Positions 21,158 through 32,682 of a stretch of 64,000 nt of DNA are shown here, one piece after another. Position 1 is the stretch's first letter; every line of letters begins with the position of its first letter. A program made the position numbers and the translations under genes. Source of the stretch: Adiantum capillus-veneris. Its lineage: Eukaryota; Streptophyta; Polypodiopsida; Polypodiales; Pteridaceae. The stretch is from the NCBI GenBank assembly GCA_014529385.2, contig CM043944.1, positions 168,525,740-168,589,739 of the forward strand, given 5' to 3'. The notes beneath the pieces were generated by a model. The model worked only from the letters and a program-made list of their open reading frames with translations. It searched no databases and was not told the DNA's origin.

Positions 21158-21475
21158 AGAAGAGAGTTTTAACGTCGTAGGAAACTATCCCAAAAGACGT
21201 TAAAGATTAGGTTAGATGTAGACTTACGTTAAATTAGATTTAGGTTTATTTTTAGTTAGATTTACATTTGATTAGATTTAGGTTTATTTACATTAGATTA
21301 AGATTTACGTTATATTAAATTAGATTTAAGTTTATTAATTTAGGTTTATTTACGTTATATTAGATTAGATTTAGGTTATTTACCTCTTATTGAAGAGGGA
21401 ATTGGCATAACCAATCTACCACACTTGGGTGATAGAAAGGTTATACCATTTTCTTCTTTTTATCGTTTAAAATAA
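21157..21475 (-). repeat. SINE-like unit d with AT-rich expansion
   Basis: Closely similar to unit c, including the AT-rich expansion (about 21205-21385) and the conserved head near 21400-21450. It ends in unique sequence, so it closes the array. Units c and d share the expansion, so one arose from the other. Confidence 0.6.
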
Positions 21476-21654
21476 GGTTAGAAGAAATGGCGAGAAAATT
21501 TCCTGCGTTCACAGCCTCGACAGTCCATGCGGACCAACAATTCCACTTGCATGTTCGACTACTGCTACCATACAATAAGCCGTCATGTTCAGCTAATGGA
21601 AGAGCAAATTGAGCATACACAGAAATTAGTGATGCAAGATGACGATTCCAAGGG

Positions 21655-21691
<37 letters not shown>
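21655..21691. repeat. (CA)n microsatellite
   Basis: About 36 bp of CA between short unique stretches. No recognised gene lies between 21476 and 22118; a GA tract lies at 22029-22050. Confidence 0.9.
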
Positions 21692-22118
21692 ACATCCCCT
21701 CAAATCTAGAGTAAGAATTAAGTGCCTTGAGCAGATATCAGCTACATTGCAAGAATGGCGTACCTGCATGCTACAAACAAAGATCTACTGTGAAAAGATG
21801 TTAAGATGTTGTGAAATGCTACAGCTAGAGAAGAGGCAAAGGGGTTTTGTCCACTACATGCAGTATCATGTAGACGTGGGTGTGTAGATTTCTTGTACCC
21901 ACAAATATAGGCATTGACCAATAAAGACGAGATTATAACCCGGTGGTTCTGATCTCCGTGCACCTCTAGACGGAGGTGTGTGGGCATTGGACATGACTAC
22001 AGAATGTGAGGTAGTTTACAGTGTGAACAAAGAGAGAGAGAGAGAGAGAGATAAAAGACGAAGAATGCCAATAGAAGATTAAATTTGTTGTCCAGGTTAT
22101 AAGATTTTTACCCTCATT

Positions 22119-22642
22119 ATGAGTAGTGATGAGGATGTGGGGCCGTCCAACCAAAACACCTATCTCTCAACGAGGATCTTATGTCCTTGTAATCATGCTG
22201 TGCGATGGACAAGACACGTTTCTTTGCAGCACGTTCGCGAATTTGGCGAGTTTGATCCATCTATTATAGATCGAGTTGTTGCCAATTATAACTCGTCGGA
22301 CTGTGACGTTGGCCAATAGGTAGCAATCTTGCAACCCAATAGATGTGTTCGCAAGCGCTTTGGTCAAGCAGCATATGTGAAGCCACAAGATGTAGCCTCT
22401 GACAGTTCGAGGGATGATCATTCAGACCACATTCCCAACGAGGCAATGTTTGAGCCCGAGATTGATGAAATGATCGAGAAGATCATGGATTCAGAAAGGC
22501 TTGTCTATGATGATATGAAAAGTGAAGCCGATACGCCATTGTATAATGGAGCACGTGTGTCTAGATTGAAAGCGCTCCTGGTTCTTCTCAACATGCAGAC
22601 AAAGTTTGGATAGAGTGACACTAGCGTCACGGCACTTTTCAG
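22119..22642 (+). pseudogene. CACTA transposase, N-terminal exon (transposase-associated domain)
   Basis: Reads ILCPCNHAVRWTRHVSLQHVREFGEFDP, which fits the CPC...C...V...HL...GF pattern of the transposase-associated domain before TNP2 transposases. It ends with a PLYNGARVSRLKALLVLLNMQTKFG segment, typical of the linker before the catalytic part. Two in-frame TAGs (22317-22319 and 22611-22613, the latter where related proteins have Trp) disable it. A GT splice donor at 22643 pairs with an AG at 22741-22742 in matching phase. Confidence 0.7.
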
Positions 22643-22742
22643 GTGATCTATTACAATTAGTTTACTTTAATTAATAAAACTCTAAATGTATAATGATCTG
22701 ATAGATTTTTACACAATTGTACCGTATTTTTATGTTGTGTAG

Positions 22743-23473
22743 ACTGCTCAAAGAGCACATACTACCAGCTGATAATGTGATGCCAGATTCCCGAGAGGAA
22801 GCAAGAAAGATTTTGCGAAACTTGGGGATGGATTACAATTCGATCCACGCTTGTCCTAATGACTGCATTCTTTTCAGAGGGGAATACATAGACATGGAGA
22901 AGTGTCCAAAATGTGATTCCGAAAGATATCGAGTAGATCTCCATGGAACAAAAATGCTTGATGCGACATTTTCCTCTGCTTCCTCGCATCAAGCATTTCT
23001 TCGAATGTAAGTCCATGGCCGCCCTAGCATCATGGCATGAGGAGAATAAATCTTCGGATGGTGTGCTACGGATTCCTGTAGATTGTGCAGCCTGGAAACT
23101 ATAGATGGGACATGGTCGGATTTTGCCAGGGAAGCTCGAAATTTGCGCTTAGGCCTGGCTATGGATGGCGTAAATCCATTTGGTCAAATATCAACATCTT
23201 ACAGTGTATGGCCCGTTGTCATCGTCAACTACAACATTCCCCCGTGGTTGACTACGAAGAAGGGGCACCTATGGCTAAGCTTGATTGTGCCGGGGCGATA
23301 TAAAGTGAAGAATATGGATGTGTATCTTCGTCCACCATTGGAAGAGCTACAACAATTGTGGATTGGCATAGAGGTGGTGGATATGAGCCGACACACAGGT
23401 CGACAGAATGCTTTGATCAGAGGAATTCTAATGTGGACCATGCATGACTATCCCGGACTAACAGAATGCTCAG
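22743..23473 (+). pseudogene. CACTA TNP2-type transposase, central exon
   Basis: Strong family signatures: HACPNDCILFRGEY with a following CPKC zinc pair; ARNLRLGLAMDGVNPFG; SVWPVVIVNYNIPPWL; LSLIVPGRYKVKNMDVYLRP; MWTMHDYPG. These mark the Transposase_21 (TNP2) family that moves CACTA elements by cut and paste. A one-base shift near 22965 moves the FPLLPRIKHFFECKSM... stretch to another frame, and the main frame is regained near 23083. The exon ends at a GT donor (23474), with the acceptor AG at 23553-23554, giving an 81-bp intron in coherent phase. Confidence 0.85.
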
Positions 23474-23554
23474 GTGATCTATTTACACTCCTCACTCAGA
23501 CACAGTAAATCTTGGTTTTCTCAAGATGATCTATTATCATGTGTATACATGCAG

Positions 23555-24162
23555 GGCTTCAAAAAAACGGATATAGAGCATGTGTCACATGTGGACCTAG
23601 ACTGAATGCACGTAGGGCGCCCTCATTGAAGAAGCAAATCTACGAAGGTCATCAAGCATATCTTCCAGAGAATCATGTGTTACGCGATGGCTTTTTGGGA
23701 AGAGAGCCACCGAGGATGTCTGCACAAGCATGGTTAGAGCAAAAGGAGATGTGTGATGACGGATTGCCCCCAGGGATGAAGAGACTATCTCTATGGTACG
23801 AGTTACCATACTGGCCCCGACTCATGATCAATCACTTGCTCGATCCAATGCACATATTCAAGAATGTGGGTAATCTACTATGGGACCATCTGACCGGCAA
23901 GAAAGATACTTTGGGAGCCAAAGTTGACATTAGAAATGTGGATCGTATGGAGAAATATTGGCCGCAAACATTGTCTGATGGATCGATAAAACTCCCTAAA
24001 GCACCATGGATTTTCACAGGAGCCCAAGAACGCAAAGTAAAAGAGACCATTCGATCTTTGCGGACCCCCACTGGCGTAATGCACTCGCTCCAAACATGTT
24101 TTACTAAAGAAGGAAAGCTTACCGGTTTGAAGTCACACGACTGGCATAAAATGTGTCAGGTA
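23555..24162 (+). pseudogene. CACTA TNP2-type transposase, third exon
   Basis: Continues in frame after the intron as GLQKNGYRACVTCGP, then LSLWYELPYWPRLMINHLLDPMHIFKNVGNLLWDHLTG, the conserved block with D-x-M-H-x-x-K-N-V typical of TNP2 proteins. It then reaches LTGLKSHDWHKMCQ, the join to the next domain. A donor-like GTATGT follows at about 24163. No stop lies in this exon. Confidence 0.85.
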
Positions 24163-24254
24163 TGTTCATAGTGGAGTATATCATAGTGGGAATTGTGTAA
24201 CAAATTTGTGTGCTGATTTTAATATCATTGCTGCACATGTTTTGTATTTTATTT

Positions 24255-24540
24255 AACGGTTTCCATTGAGGGATGTTTGTCTCTTGACGTCCGTAACACA
24301 ATCTACAAACTTGCGAAGTTGGTGCAATGGATCTCACAAAAGGAGATCAACGTAGACTCCATACCATTCGCCAAACTAAACGCTGCAGAGGTTGTGTGCA
24401 TGTTTGAGAAACATTTTCCTACTACCATTCTAACCATTCAGGTGCATCTTCTTGTTCACATAGTTGATGAGGTGGAAATAGTTGGCACAGTACATTCCAG
24501 ATGGATGTTCGAATGCACAAATACTGCAAGCATAAGCGTT
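24255..24540 (+). pseudogene. CACTA transposase DUF4218-like exon
   Basis: Reads SIEGCLSLDVRNTIYKLAKLVQWISQKEI, then LNAAEVVCMFEKHFPTTILTIQVHLLVHIVDEVEIVGTVHSRWMF. The L-E-K-x-F-P...H-L-x-V-H-L...G-x-V...R-W-M pattern is that of DUF4218, which follows TNP2 in plant CACTA transposases. The acceptor site seems mutated (no AG exactly where the alignment begins). After the RWMF motif the protein no longer matches the family. Confidence 0.75.
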
Positions 24541-25074
24541 CCGAAGTGCAAAAAGCAATCAAGCATGGGTGGAGCAGACCAGATTGGCTGGCCCAAGAAG
24601 ATTGGAAGCATGCGAAGAAAGAAGCGTGCGAGAATCCCGACAAGTGGAAGCAACAAAAGGAGGCAACCAGACGCGAGTAGAGGCAAGGAGCTCGCACCAC
24701 TTGGGGAGCGGCGGGTGGGCATCATTTGAGGCTGATTTTGTAAGTGTTTTCGCATCTATGTTTGATGGTTTAGGGTTTATGGGATTTAAAATTCTAACAT
24801 AATGGATTCTTTGTATGTTTTGACAGTGGTCATTTACAGGACGTGATCCCACACCGTACGAGCGTGAGTACGCAGGCAGGAAGGGCTTAAACTCCCTTAT
24901 AGACATCTTGAGTTCTCGCGGCCGCATGGTTAGTATTAGGGTTTACTCTTTTCTATTTATTGTATTGTTTTATAAACGTCGCTATATGTTTATACTTACA
25001 AAAAGCTATCTTATTGTTTTTTTTTTCAGAATTCGACAGATACGTCGCTTCGACGCGATGAGACGTCTGATTAG
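24501..25074 (+). pseudogene. Transposase-associated C-terminal exons with two introns
   Basis: Frame-linked exons: 24501 to 24739 (with a frame change near 24680), 24827-24928 and 25030-25074. Introns 24740-24826 and 24929-25029 start GT and end AG and keep phase 0. The protein has ENPDKWKQQKEATRR, then HHLGSGGWASFEADF, TGRDPTPYEREYAGRKG, and a short tail to a stop at 25072-25074. The W-K...N-R...H-x-x-G-S...F pattern followed by G-R-x-P-T-P recalls the Transposase_24 module of En/Spm elements. This assignment is inference. Confidence 0.5.
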
Positions 25075-25439
25075 ATGACGTCACTTTAGCCATAGCTAGA
25101 TAGCATTAGTTTCTTTTTGTTATAGATTATGTATCATGAGACGACTTTTATACGTCTTTTTGAAAACCATGTATATTTTTTAAATAATGACAATGGTTTG
25201 TAAGTATTACATTTGCAATGATTAACAATCAAGTGATTTTGCCTATGTGTACAATTGTCATTGATTTACTTTCATCAATTCACGCTTGTCATCTTTGTAT
25301 CTTTATTTTGCAAACAATATGTACTATGGATGATGGAGTTAATGATTATATTGTCTTGTGGATGACTATTTTGGGTCTGTATTTACCTCTGCACTTTTTT
25401 CAAAGATATTTAGACAAATGAAACATTCAATATGGTTGA

Positions 25440-25649
25440 TGGGTGGCAGGGCATTCACCAAAACATTCATCTCAGGCGTCGCTATGACCATCGCTATATT
25501 AGGCTCTGCAGCGTCGCTATAGGCGTCGCTATATAGCAACGTTTATAGTGATGTCCCCGTATCGACGCTCATAGCGACGCTCTAAGCGACGCCGGGGGTT
25601 ATAAAAACCCAATGTATTTCCATCGCTAAAAGCGTCACAAGAGCACACA
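25440..25649. promoter_or_regulatory. Right subterminal repeat array of the CACTA element
   Basis: Multiple GCGTCGCTATA, CATAGCGACGC and related motifs in both orientations mirror the left array. The region 25075-25440 holds no recognised gene. Confidence 0.75.
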
Positions 25650-25662
25650 ACCTCTTGTAGTG
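25650..25662 (-). repeat. CACTA right terminal inverted repeat
   Basis: ACCTCTTGTAGTG, the complement of the left terminus, followed directly by CCA, matching 19727-19729. Confidence 0.95.
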
Positions 25663-25665
25663 CCA

Positions 25666-26390
25666 CTCCAAGCACAGACCCCCTCACATGCTCAAACAAC
25701 TCAACTATCATCAAAAATTTACAATGGTTAGCATAGGGGATCCACCCCGATTGAGATTAAACAACACAAAAAACCAAGCAGGAGACGAACCCATAGCAAG
25801 ACAAATGGGTGGGTCCTACCATCTCCATCACCAACACGCCTTTCGGTGTTGCCATCAAAACAGTTCCGTTGCCACCAGCAACTGCCTACCTTGGGAGAGC
25901 CTACATGTAGAGCCGCCAGCTAAAAACACTATCACAAACACAATCTGAATATAGATGCCAACACAAAGATCTGTTCATTGCAGAAAGCTACCAAGTGGGA
26001 GTAGAACATTGAACCATGACCACAAACCACCAAACCAATGAAAAGTATGCTTACAAAGGGGAGACACACCTCTGCGAAGATAGCCCTTGTTGCGACCAAG
26101 TCCTCCACCACCTACGACACGAACAGAGGATGCCCAAGGGTGGGACTCATCAGATCTAGTTGTCAATTTCCCTCCCAGGGGGGAGGTGGGAGGAGGAACC
26201 TCTCCAATAGAGACAAAAATCACGGCCGACAGCAGAGACAGTCATGCTCCACAAATGCCCCCTACCCCTACCAGCACGATCTGCTCAAACTCCCCGCCCT
26301 GCCGTAGCATCACCCTGAGCATCCTACTCCATGGTCTCACATGTTGTAGGGTACAAGAGCAGGGTGCTTTGTGAACCCTAGAACAACATT
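25666..26390 (-). other. Unrecognised repeat-like sequence that received the CACTA element
   Basis: With 19550-19729 this formed one stretch before the CACTA insertion. On the minus strand it looks like mRNA-type sequence ending in a T-rich stretch, GTGGGTTTGACAAAACAAAAAG, so it could be the 3' part of a retroelement transcript. No domain is recognisable in its short open frames. Confidence 0.35.
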
Positions 26391-27450
26391 TGTTATCTTA
26401 GTTTTTTAACATTGTACTCTTTAATGATGCTTTTGATTCCATTGGCCTCCCTTTAAAATGTCTTAATTTTGTAGACAATGTATTGCTTTTGTTAGTTCAA
26501 TGTTTGACGAAAGTGTTATTTATTTAAAGTTACTCTTCCTTATCAAAATGTTAAAGTTATGCTTCCAAATGATTTGTCATTGTATATACAACACAACAAT
26601 ATATCTATGTGTAGAGGATATGGTTATGTTTTAAGGCTCAATTCATGATACGATCCTCTAGTCACATAGAGTTGTCTTGAACTAGTTTTAAGCTTCATGC
26701 CCACTTGCTAGTTGAAGTGAGGCTTGTGATACTTTAATTACCTTCAAACCTCCTCTTAATATCCTACAGAGCAAAAATAAGTGAGGAGTGAATTTAGGTT
26801 TGAGTCTCACTTCCGTGTGCTAGTGCCTTGACATTAGGAAGAGAATGTGATCTAGGAGGGCCTCTTTATTTGGTAGTTTAAGGAAGTCAAACCTTTAGTA
26901 TTAAGAAAGTAATCAAAGGATATCTTTTGAATTCAAACGGGGAAAACGGATAATTTATTTGAATTCAAAGTTTCCCCCCAAAATGGAATTTAAAATCTAG
27001 CGGGTAAAACCATATCATGTAGCATATCTATGGAATGAGCTCGATGCGTAGATTGCAGATCTACGATCTCCGCTCAAATCAGAGATCATATGTGGGAGTT
27101 ATGGAGGCAGAAAATTTTATTAAAAAAAAATCACCTCCTTTTTGGGGGGAAAAGTGCATCCTTTGACCACTCTTATACATCTCTTACACACCCACCATTC
27201 TTGCACACATGGCGTACGATAGCTCCTCCAGCACAAGTTGGCATCGGAGGAGATTCAACAAATCTCAAAGCTTGGAGATCCCAACATGTGCAGGCCTCCC
27301 ATCTCTCAAGAAATCTTGAGAGGAATCAAGGGAATTTGCAGAGAAAATGGGCATCGTACAATGGTGAAGCTCAACACAAAGAATGAGTAGGGGTGAATTG
27401 AAGGCAGCGCAGATTTTTAATCGGAGATAGAGCTCAAGTTGTGTGTGTGG
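26391..27450. other. AT-rich stretch, nothing recognised
   Basis: No coding domain, RNA gene or element end is visible. Confidence 0.5.
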
Positions 27451-27565
27451 TTGTGGCACACACACACACACACATTGGTAGCATGAGCAGTAAAGAAATT
27501 CAAACATAGCACTGGGCATGACAGCTTGAAGAGGCAAATCAGAACTTGGAAGTGTGTGTGAGTGA

Positions 27566-27603
<38 letters not shown>

Positions 27604-27996
27604 GCATAGTCGGACTCGAAGTTAGGCAAGCAACCAACGAGAAAATCAAGCTGCAATTGGGAAGAATCCAGCTCGTAAACAGTACAGCTGCAATTGTAGC
27701 AGTAAAACGAGCAGAAAATTAGGGCATCCTATAGCGTTGAACACCAGCAGTGAGAAAGTAGTGAAGAGGAATCAAGGGCAAGAATTGGAAGCTAGTGTGG
27801 AACTTTTTTGAAGTAATCGAGCAGAAACAGTGGCAAGGGTGTGTATGTAAGGGTGTGTTCATACACACACACAATCCGATCAAAAATTGAACTTCCTTTT
27901 TTTAGTGTGTGATCTTGGGCTCACGATTGCGATTTTGCATCAACCTTAGATTGTGCTTTTGATGCACGCACCGCAATCTGATTTTGGCATCCTCTC

Positions 27997-28059
<63 letters not shown>

Positions 28060-28060
28060 A
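27451..28060. repeat. Cluster of CA and GA microsatellites
   Basis: CA tracts near 27457-27475 and 27567-27601 and a GA tract at 28000-28058. The CA tract at 27567 pairs with an upstream GT block (27551-27560) as a small hairpin. Non-coding. Confidence 0.85.
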
Positions 28061-29637
28061 CTTTAGGCTCTCCTCTGATGGCCGCCGCATAGCATCGGCT
28101 TTGGCCCATCGGTTTTGACATTGACTCTCCAACTCAACATCATATCTCCATGGCTTTGGCCCATCAGCTTGGAATCAAGTTCCTTTGTTGACCATCGGCT
28201 TCGAGCATTGGCGGCTACAACATTTGGCTAACAACTTTTTGACGGCGGAAGATTGCATTGGCATTCTTTTCTTGGCTTCAACATAGCAAGAGCGAGAGAG
28301 AGTCGTTTGTCTCTCCTCTAGCAGAGCATGGCCATTGACATTCCTCTCATGCCCATCCGGAGTGGTTTTGCTCCCAAATATTTCCTCTCGACATCCAGCT
28401 TTGACTTAGCAGGAGACGATTGACAGAGATTGGCATCATCTCTCCTCTAGCTTGTGGCTTGGCTCTGCAATGCGGCTTTGACGGTTCTCCTCTTTCCTCT
28501 TTAGTCACACATACCGACACATACGGCTCCGACGGACCATTCCATAGCGGATTTCCCTCAAGCAAGTTTGGCTCATGGATGGTGTTTACGACCACAGGTG
28601 GATGATTGCACTATGTGTCTAATTTTTTAACGAGGTGCTTTTTGATTGACGAGCTAGTGTGTCATATTTCATCAATCTTCTCACAAGTTGCGGCGTAGGT
28701 GTTCTACCCTTGTTTGACTGTTTCAACACGTTTTTGTGCAATTTTGCTATGTATGCATATATGGATACAATGTGAGCTAGTGATAGCTCGCAAGTGGAAA
28801 ATTCACAGGTTTTTAGGGGTTTTGGACTAGGTGCAATTGTCCATAGAGCTCCTTGTTTAGGGGTGAGCTAGTTTGCCAGGATTTTGGTAGTTTATGTATA
28901 CCTTATGTGGTTTTGATACTAAGATATTGAGTGTCTGTTCATGCTTTATGCGGTTTTTGGTGAAGTTTTTTAGAGTTTGCTCAAGATTCAGAGAAAACTC
29001 TACCAGATTTTTCATACATCATGTTTTATGCATATCTGCAGTTTACTCTCTGATATTTTAGTGGTCAAGATTTACACCCCCTTTGACAGTGATCAAGTTC
29101 AAACTCTCACTTTGATAGGTTTTGTTAGTTTGGACATGGATTTGGTGATTCTGTATCCACTGTCGTAGAAGTGAGGTTTGCATATGCTCGTGTGTTTACA
29201 GGCAGTCATCACAAGCTTTATAGGTTTTACAATTTTTTGGACCATTGTCAAATCTTTGTACGTAGTGATAGCCGTTTTTCGGCTTTTCATAATTGCCATA
29301 GTAAGCTACCTCACCCTACCAAAATCATCCAAACACTATGGCTATCCCTACCATTTCATTGTACATAGGCGTGTGTGAGTTAGGGACTTTCCCTATATTT
29401 TCTTAAAAACCCTCAATTAGCTAGTCACCGGGCTAGTTGAGCCAAAAAAATAAAAAAATAAAAAATAAAAAGGTATATTATGGCCTCTTTGTGTGTAAAT
29501 ATTTCATTGTATATAGGGCCTAAATATAAGTTTTTTCATAATTATTTTGGTATTTATTTAAATATTTATACTTAGGTGTGTGTGCATTGACTCACCATTA
29601 CCACAATTTTTCTTACCATACTCTTTATACCATAAAA
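28061..29637. other. No gene recognised
   Basis: Low-complexity stretches and short open frames only. The last 200 bp before 29638 are AT-rich flank of the following LTR. Confidence 0.5.
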
Positions 29638-30178
29638 TGGCAACAGAAATCCTTATAGCTAGTTTAAAGCTCTAATTGCAGGCATAAGTGGGAGATGGTA
29701 CTCTTCGTCAAATTTGTGAGGATTAAGCTAAGCTCGAGATTTGCTCTTGTAGTGCTGCTAACGGCAGTAATTGTAATTGGGAAGCAAGCAAGGGAGCAGT
29801 ATGGCAAGAAGGAGAGAGGATAGCCTCTCTCTACCGTATTTGGGAAACACAAGGGCACCAGTCATAGAATTTTTTCCAGATACTTCCTTCCTAATTAGCT
29901 TCAAAAGGCTCTAATGGTAGGCATAACTGGAAAAATTGTAGTCTTGGTCTAATTTAGAGCATTAGACTGTCTTAACTCTATCAATGTCGTTAACGGCAAA
30001 CATTTGTAATCAAATTCCACTTTGGTTAGCAGCTTAAAGCATTCAAGTTGTCAACTGTAAGAATTTACGGTGTCGTTGGTGTCTTTTGCTTTGTGTTGTG
30101 CATCCTGTCTCTCTTATTTCCCATAGCGAGCAGCCCAGTGATGACCCAGCTCACCTCGCGAACCCATTATTCCTGACA
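29638..30178 (+). repeat. 5' LTR of the old element
   Basis: TG...CA ends, about 90% similar by eye to the two 3' copies. Confidence 0.75.
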
Positions 30179-30222
30179 TCTTTGGTGAACCCAACGCGCG
30201 AGCGGGGGTGGGAGGTAAATAT

Positions 30223-32270
30223 GGAGATGCCAGAACAATTAAATCAATTTATTGACGATCTCAATTCCAATGGATTTGATAAAAATCTAACAATTCAGAC
30301 TTGCCAAAAATGTTGGAATTAGTTCATGGATGTCTACAGGAAGCAAAAGCCATGCAAATAAAAAAGCAGATTGATGATGCGATAGAGATGGCACTTGATG
30401 TTGTATAGGAGCTGTATAATAATTTTTAGGGATATGATCCAGAAGGATTTATTGCATGTTATGAAGCCAAGATGAAGAGCCAAAATGTTCTAGAAAATCG
30501 GATGGTTGCAGCTTTTGAAGAGGTTGTAAACTCAAATTTTGAAAACCACGTTCAAGAACTGGCAGAAGCATATCTGCCAATATGGCGGCACTATTTTGCA
30601 AAGGAATTTATTTGCAAAAGCTCAAGGATTCTAGATCTGGATATAAAAGAGATTACTGAATGAAGCCACTTTGTATTCAGTAAAGGTCAAGGGGATCAGA
30701 TGCAGTTCTTCAACTATGAGGAACACATTTCTGCAAAAAGCAAAGCCAAAGAAAATGTGGAATTGGAAGTAGTAGATTCACTATTAGAGGAGAATATTTT
30801 GAGCAACATAGAGAAGGTAAACAATGAATTTAATGCTGAATAGAATTATATGAATTTTTTTCAAAGATTGCTCGCATGGATGCTACCTCCAATAATGGTC
30901 CCAGTGAAGACGTAGGCTATACAACAAGTGGTTCACAAGCTGCTAATCTTGACATGGATTATTTTGAAGGAGTTCATCAAGCAGAGGAGCCTCTACAGGA
31001 TATTAATGAAATATGTGCAATATAGCCGAGCAGGACAACATGTTTGTTGTAGATGATTGCGGGAATAAAGCTATTTTATATACATAGTATCTGATGAAGT
31101 GACCAAGATTGTGGACCCAGCACAAGATGAGCCTGAGAATGCCAATGAACTTATGATTGCTACTAACAATATGTTTGCAAATACTATTATCATGGAAGAA
31201 GATTCCATAATCGATGATTTCTTGACTAGATCGAAAAGAGATGATTATAACAGTATAGAAGAGCTTTCTGATGCATGTACCCCTTTAGAGGGGTTCCAAA
31301 TGAGCCTTTACACTGCTATGATGGATTGCTAAGTAACATGGATGCAAATGAGGAAGCAGAGGATGATATTGATGAGTATGAAGATTGCCTAGATCATGTT
31401 GATTGTGAACAGATTATTGACAGGGATTTTACATCTATGCGTGTACATGGGCTGCATGAGGAGATGACTATAATAGTATAGAAGAGCTTTCTGATGTATG
31501 TACCCCTTTCAGGGGGGTGCCAGATGAGCCTTTACAATGCTATGATGGATTGCAAATAACATGGATGCATATGAGGAAGCAAAGGATGATATTGATGAGT
31601 ATGAAGATTGCCTAGATCTTGCTGATCGTTGTGAACCGGATTATTGACAGGGATTTTACATCTATGATTGTACATGGTTGCATGAGGAGATAACTCCTAT
31701 AGTTATGATGAAGGTTGATATTTTGAAGAGTGACTTTTTCAAGGATGCTATGGATGAAGATCTACAGGATAAAGTTGTTTTTCATGATCAAGCTGAAACC
31801 CCAACAGGTAAAAATTTCTCTGATGATACAGGTCCAAAGACTCCCAAGGCTTTTCGTGATGGCTATGAAGCTAGAGGGGGTGATGATGCTAAATCATCAT
31901 TGATACTGCAAAAAGTGCATAGGGTTTTTCATTTCCTTGGACAATGTGCCAAATGTGGGTAGATTTGGATGTTATTCCTTTCTGGCAACAACGAGCTTAA
32001 GTTGCCAAAAGTTTATAGGATGTGGGTGTTGCACTATGTTTCATGTGAAGCTCTAGTATATTATGGAATCCATCAATGCTATGTGATCTCTATGGTGTTT
32101 GATCCAGGAGATTCTAAGGATATTCGTAACCAGATTCAATATGGATGGATATTGTTAAGCATGCTATTTGAACCAGGGGTAGCATATTTGCGCCAAAAAT
32201 GCTTGGATGATGTTGATTGATACAGGAACGTATGCTCATATGGATACTATGATGCTCCAGTCTTTGGGCA
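30223..32270 (+). pseudogene. Degraded coding region of the old element, family unknown
   Basis: A run of broken frames on one strand with coding-like composition: MEMPEQLNQFIDDLNSNGF near the start, long acidic segments (EEAEDDIDEYEDCLDHVDC), and near the end VYYGIHQCYVISMVFDPGDSKD with a second FDPGG-type motif shortly after. These FDPG repeats suggest a real ancestral protein. I recognise no domain. The many stops show that it is not functional. Confidence 0.4.
31241..31687 (+). repeat. Tandem duplication, unit about 223 bp
   Basis: The stretch starting ATGATTATAACAGTATAGAAG at 31241 is repeated from 31464 (ATGACTATAATAGTATAGAAG) with about 90% identity. Both copies carry the acidic EELSDACTPLEG-like coding segment. 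Confidence 0.85.
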
Positions 32271-32677
32271 ATTCCTTATTATTCCATTTGATCCTGGGGG
32301 CTATCAAACTACAAAGTTGCAAATTCAAAGGATACTAGATGTCTTTTGTAGCAAGTTGCATGGTACAAGGTTTTGTTTTCTAGATTTATGCTAAGTGGGA
32401 AGAGTTTTTTATGCAATCAATAAACTTACATGGCTAGCTTCCAGTTGACTTCTTTGGACAATTGATGAATTATCTTCACATCTTTTGAGTTGGTTCTGCT
32501 ACCAGAACTTAAAGTAAAGGACTTGATGTCCATTCCATGTGCAGACAGAGTAAGACATACTTGAGCTTGACAGGGTTCCCTAAAGCAACCTTGATGGTCA
32601 AGCTGTGTGCATCATTAACTGAAGCACTTGAGTTTGGCGGGGTTTGCTAAACAGGTTTTCCATAATTGAATGATTTA

Positions 32678-32682
32678 GAGAT
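32678..32682. other. Target-site duplication GAGAT, left copy
   Basis: Repeated exactly at 42941-42945, flanking the 10.26-kb LTR element. Confidence 0.93.

Larger units (their letters stand above)
19730..25662 (+). mobile_element. CACTA (En/Spm-type) DNA transposon
   Basis: Terminal inverted repeats of 13 bp, CACTACAAGAGGT, lie at both ends, flanked by a 3-bp duplication CCA (19727-19729 and 25663-25665), exactly as expected for CACTA elements. Subterminal blocks at both ends contain many short copies of GCGTCGCTATA-like motifs in both orientations, the usual transposase-binding arrays. The 5.93-kb interior holds a TNP2-type transposase pseudogene and an unrelated array of SINE-like repeats. 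Confidence 0.95.

Noticed and set aside
20820-21385. Interstitial telomeric repeat (TTTAGGG)
   Set aside because: The repeat is TTTAGGTTTA/TTAGATTTA-like and irregular; no TTTAGGG runs.
20400-21470. Functional tRNA genes
   Set aside because: Only box-A/B-like motifs and partial arms; stems do not pair and the units are repeated with tails, so they are SINE-like relics.
25975-26223. Pro/Gly-rich protein on the minus strand
   Set aside because: Short, no domain, lies in repeat-like non-coding sequence split by the CACTA element.
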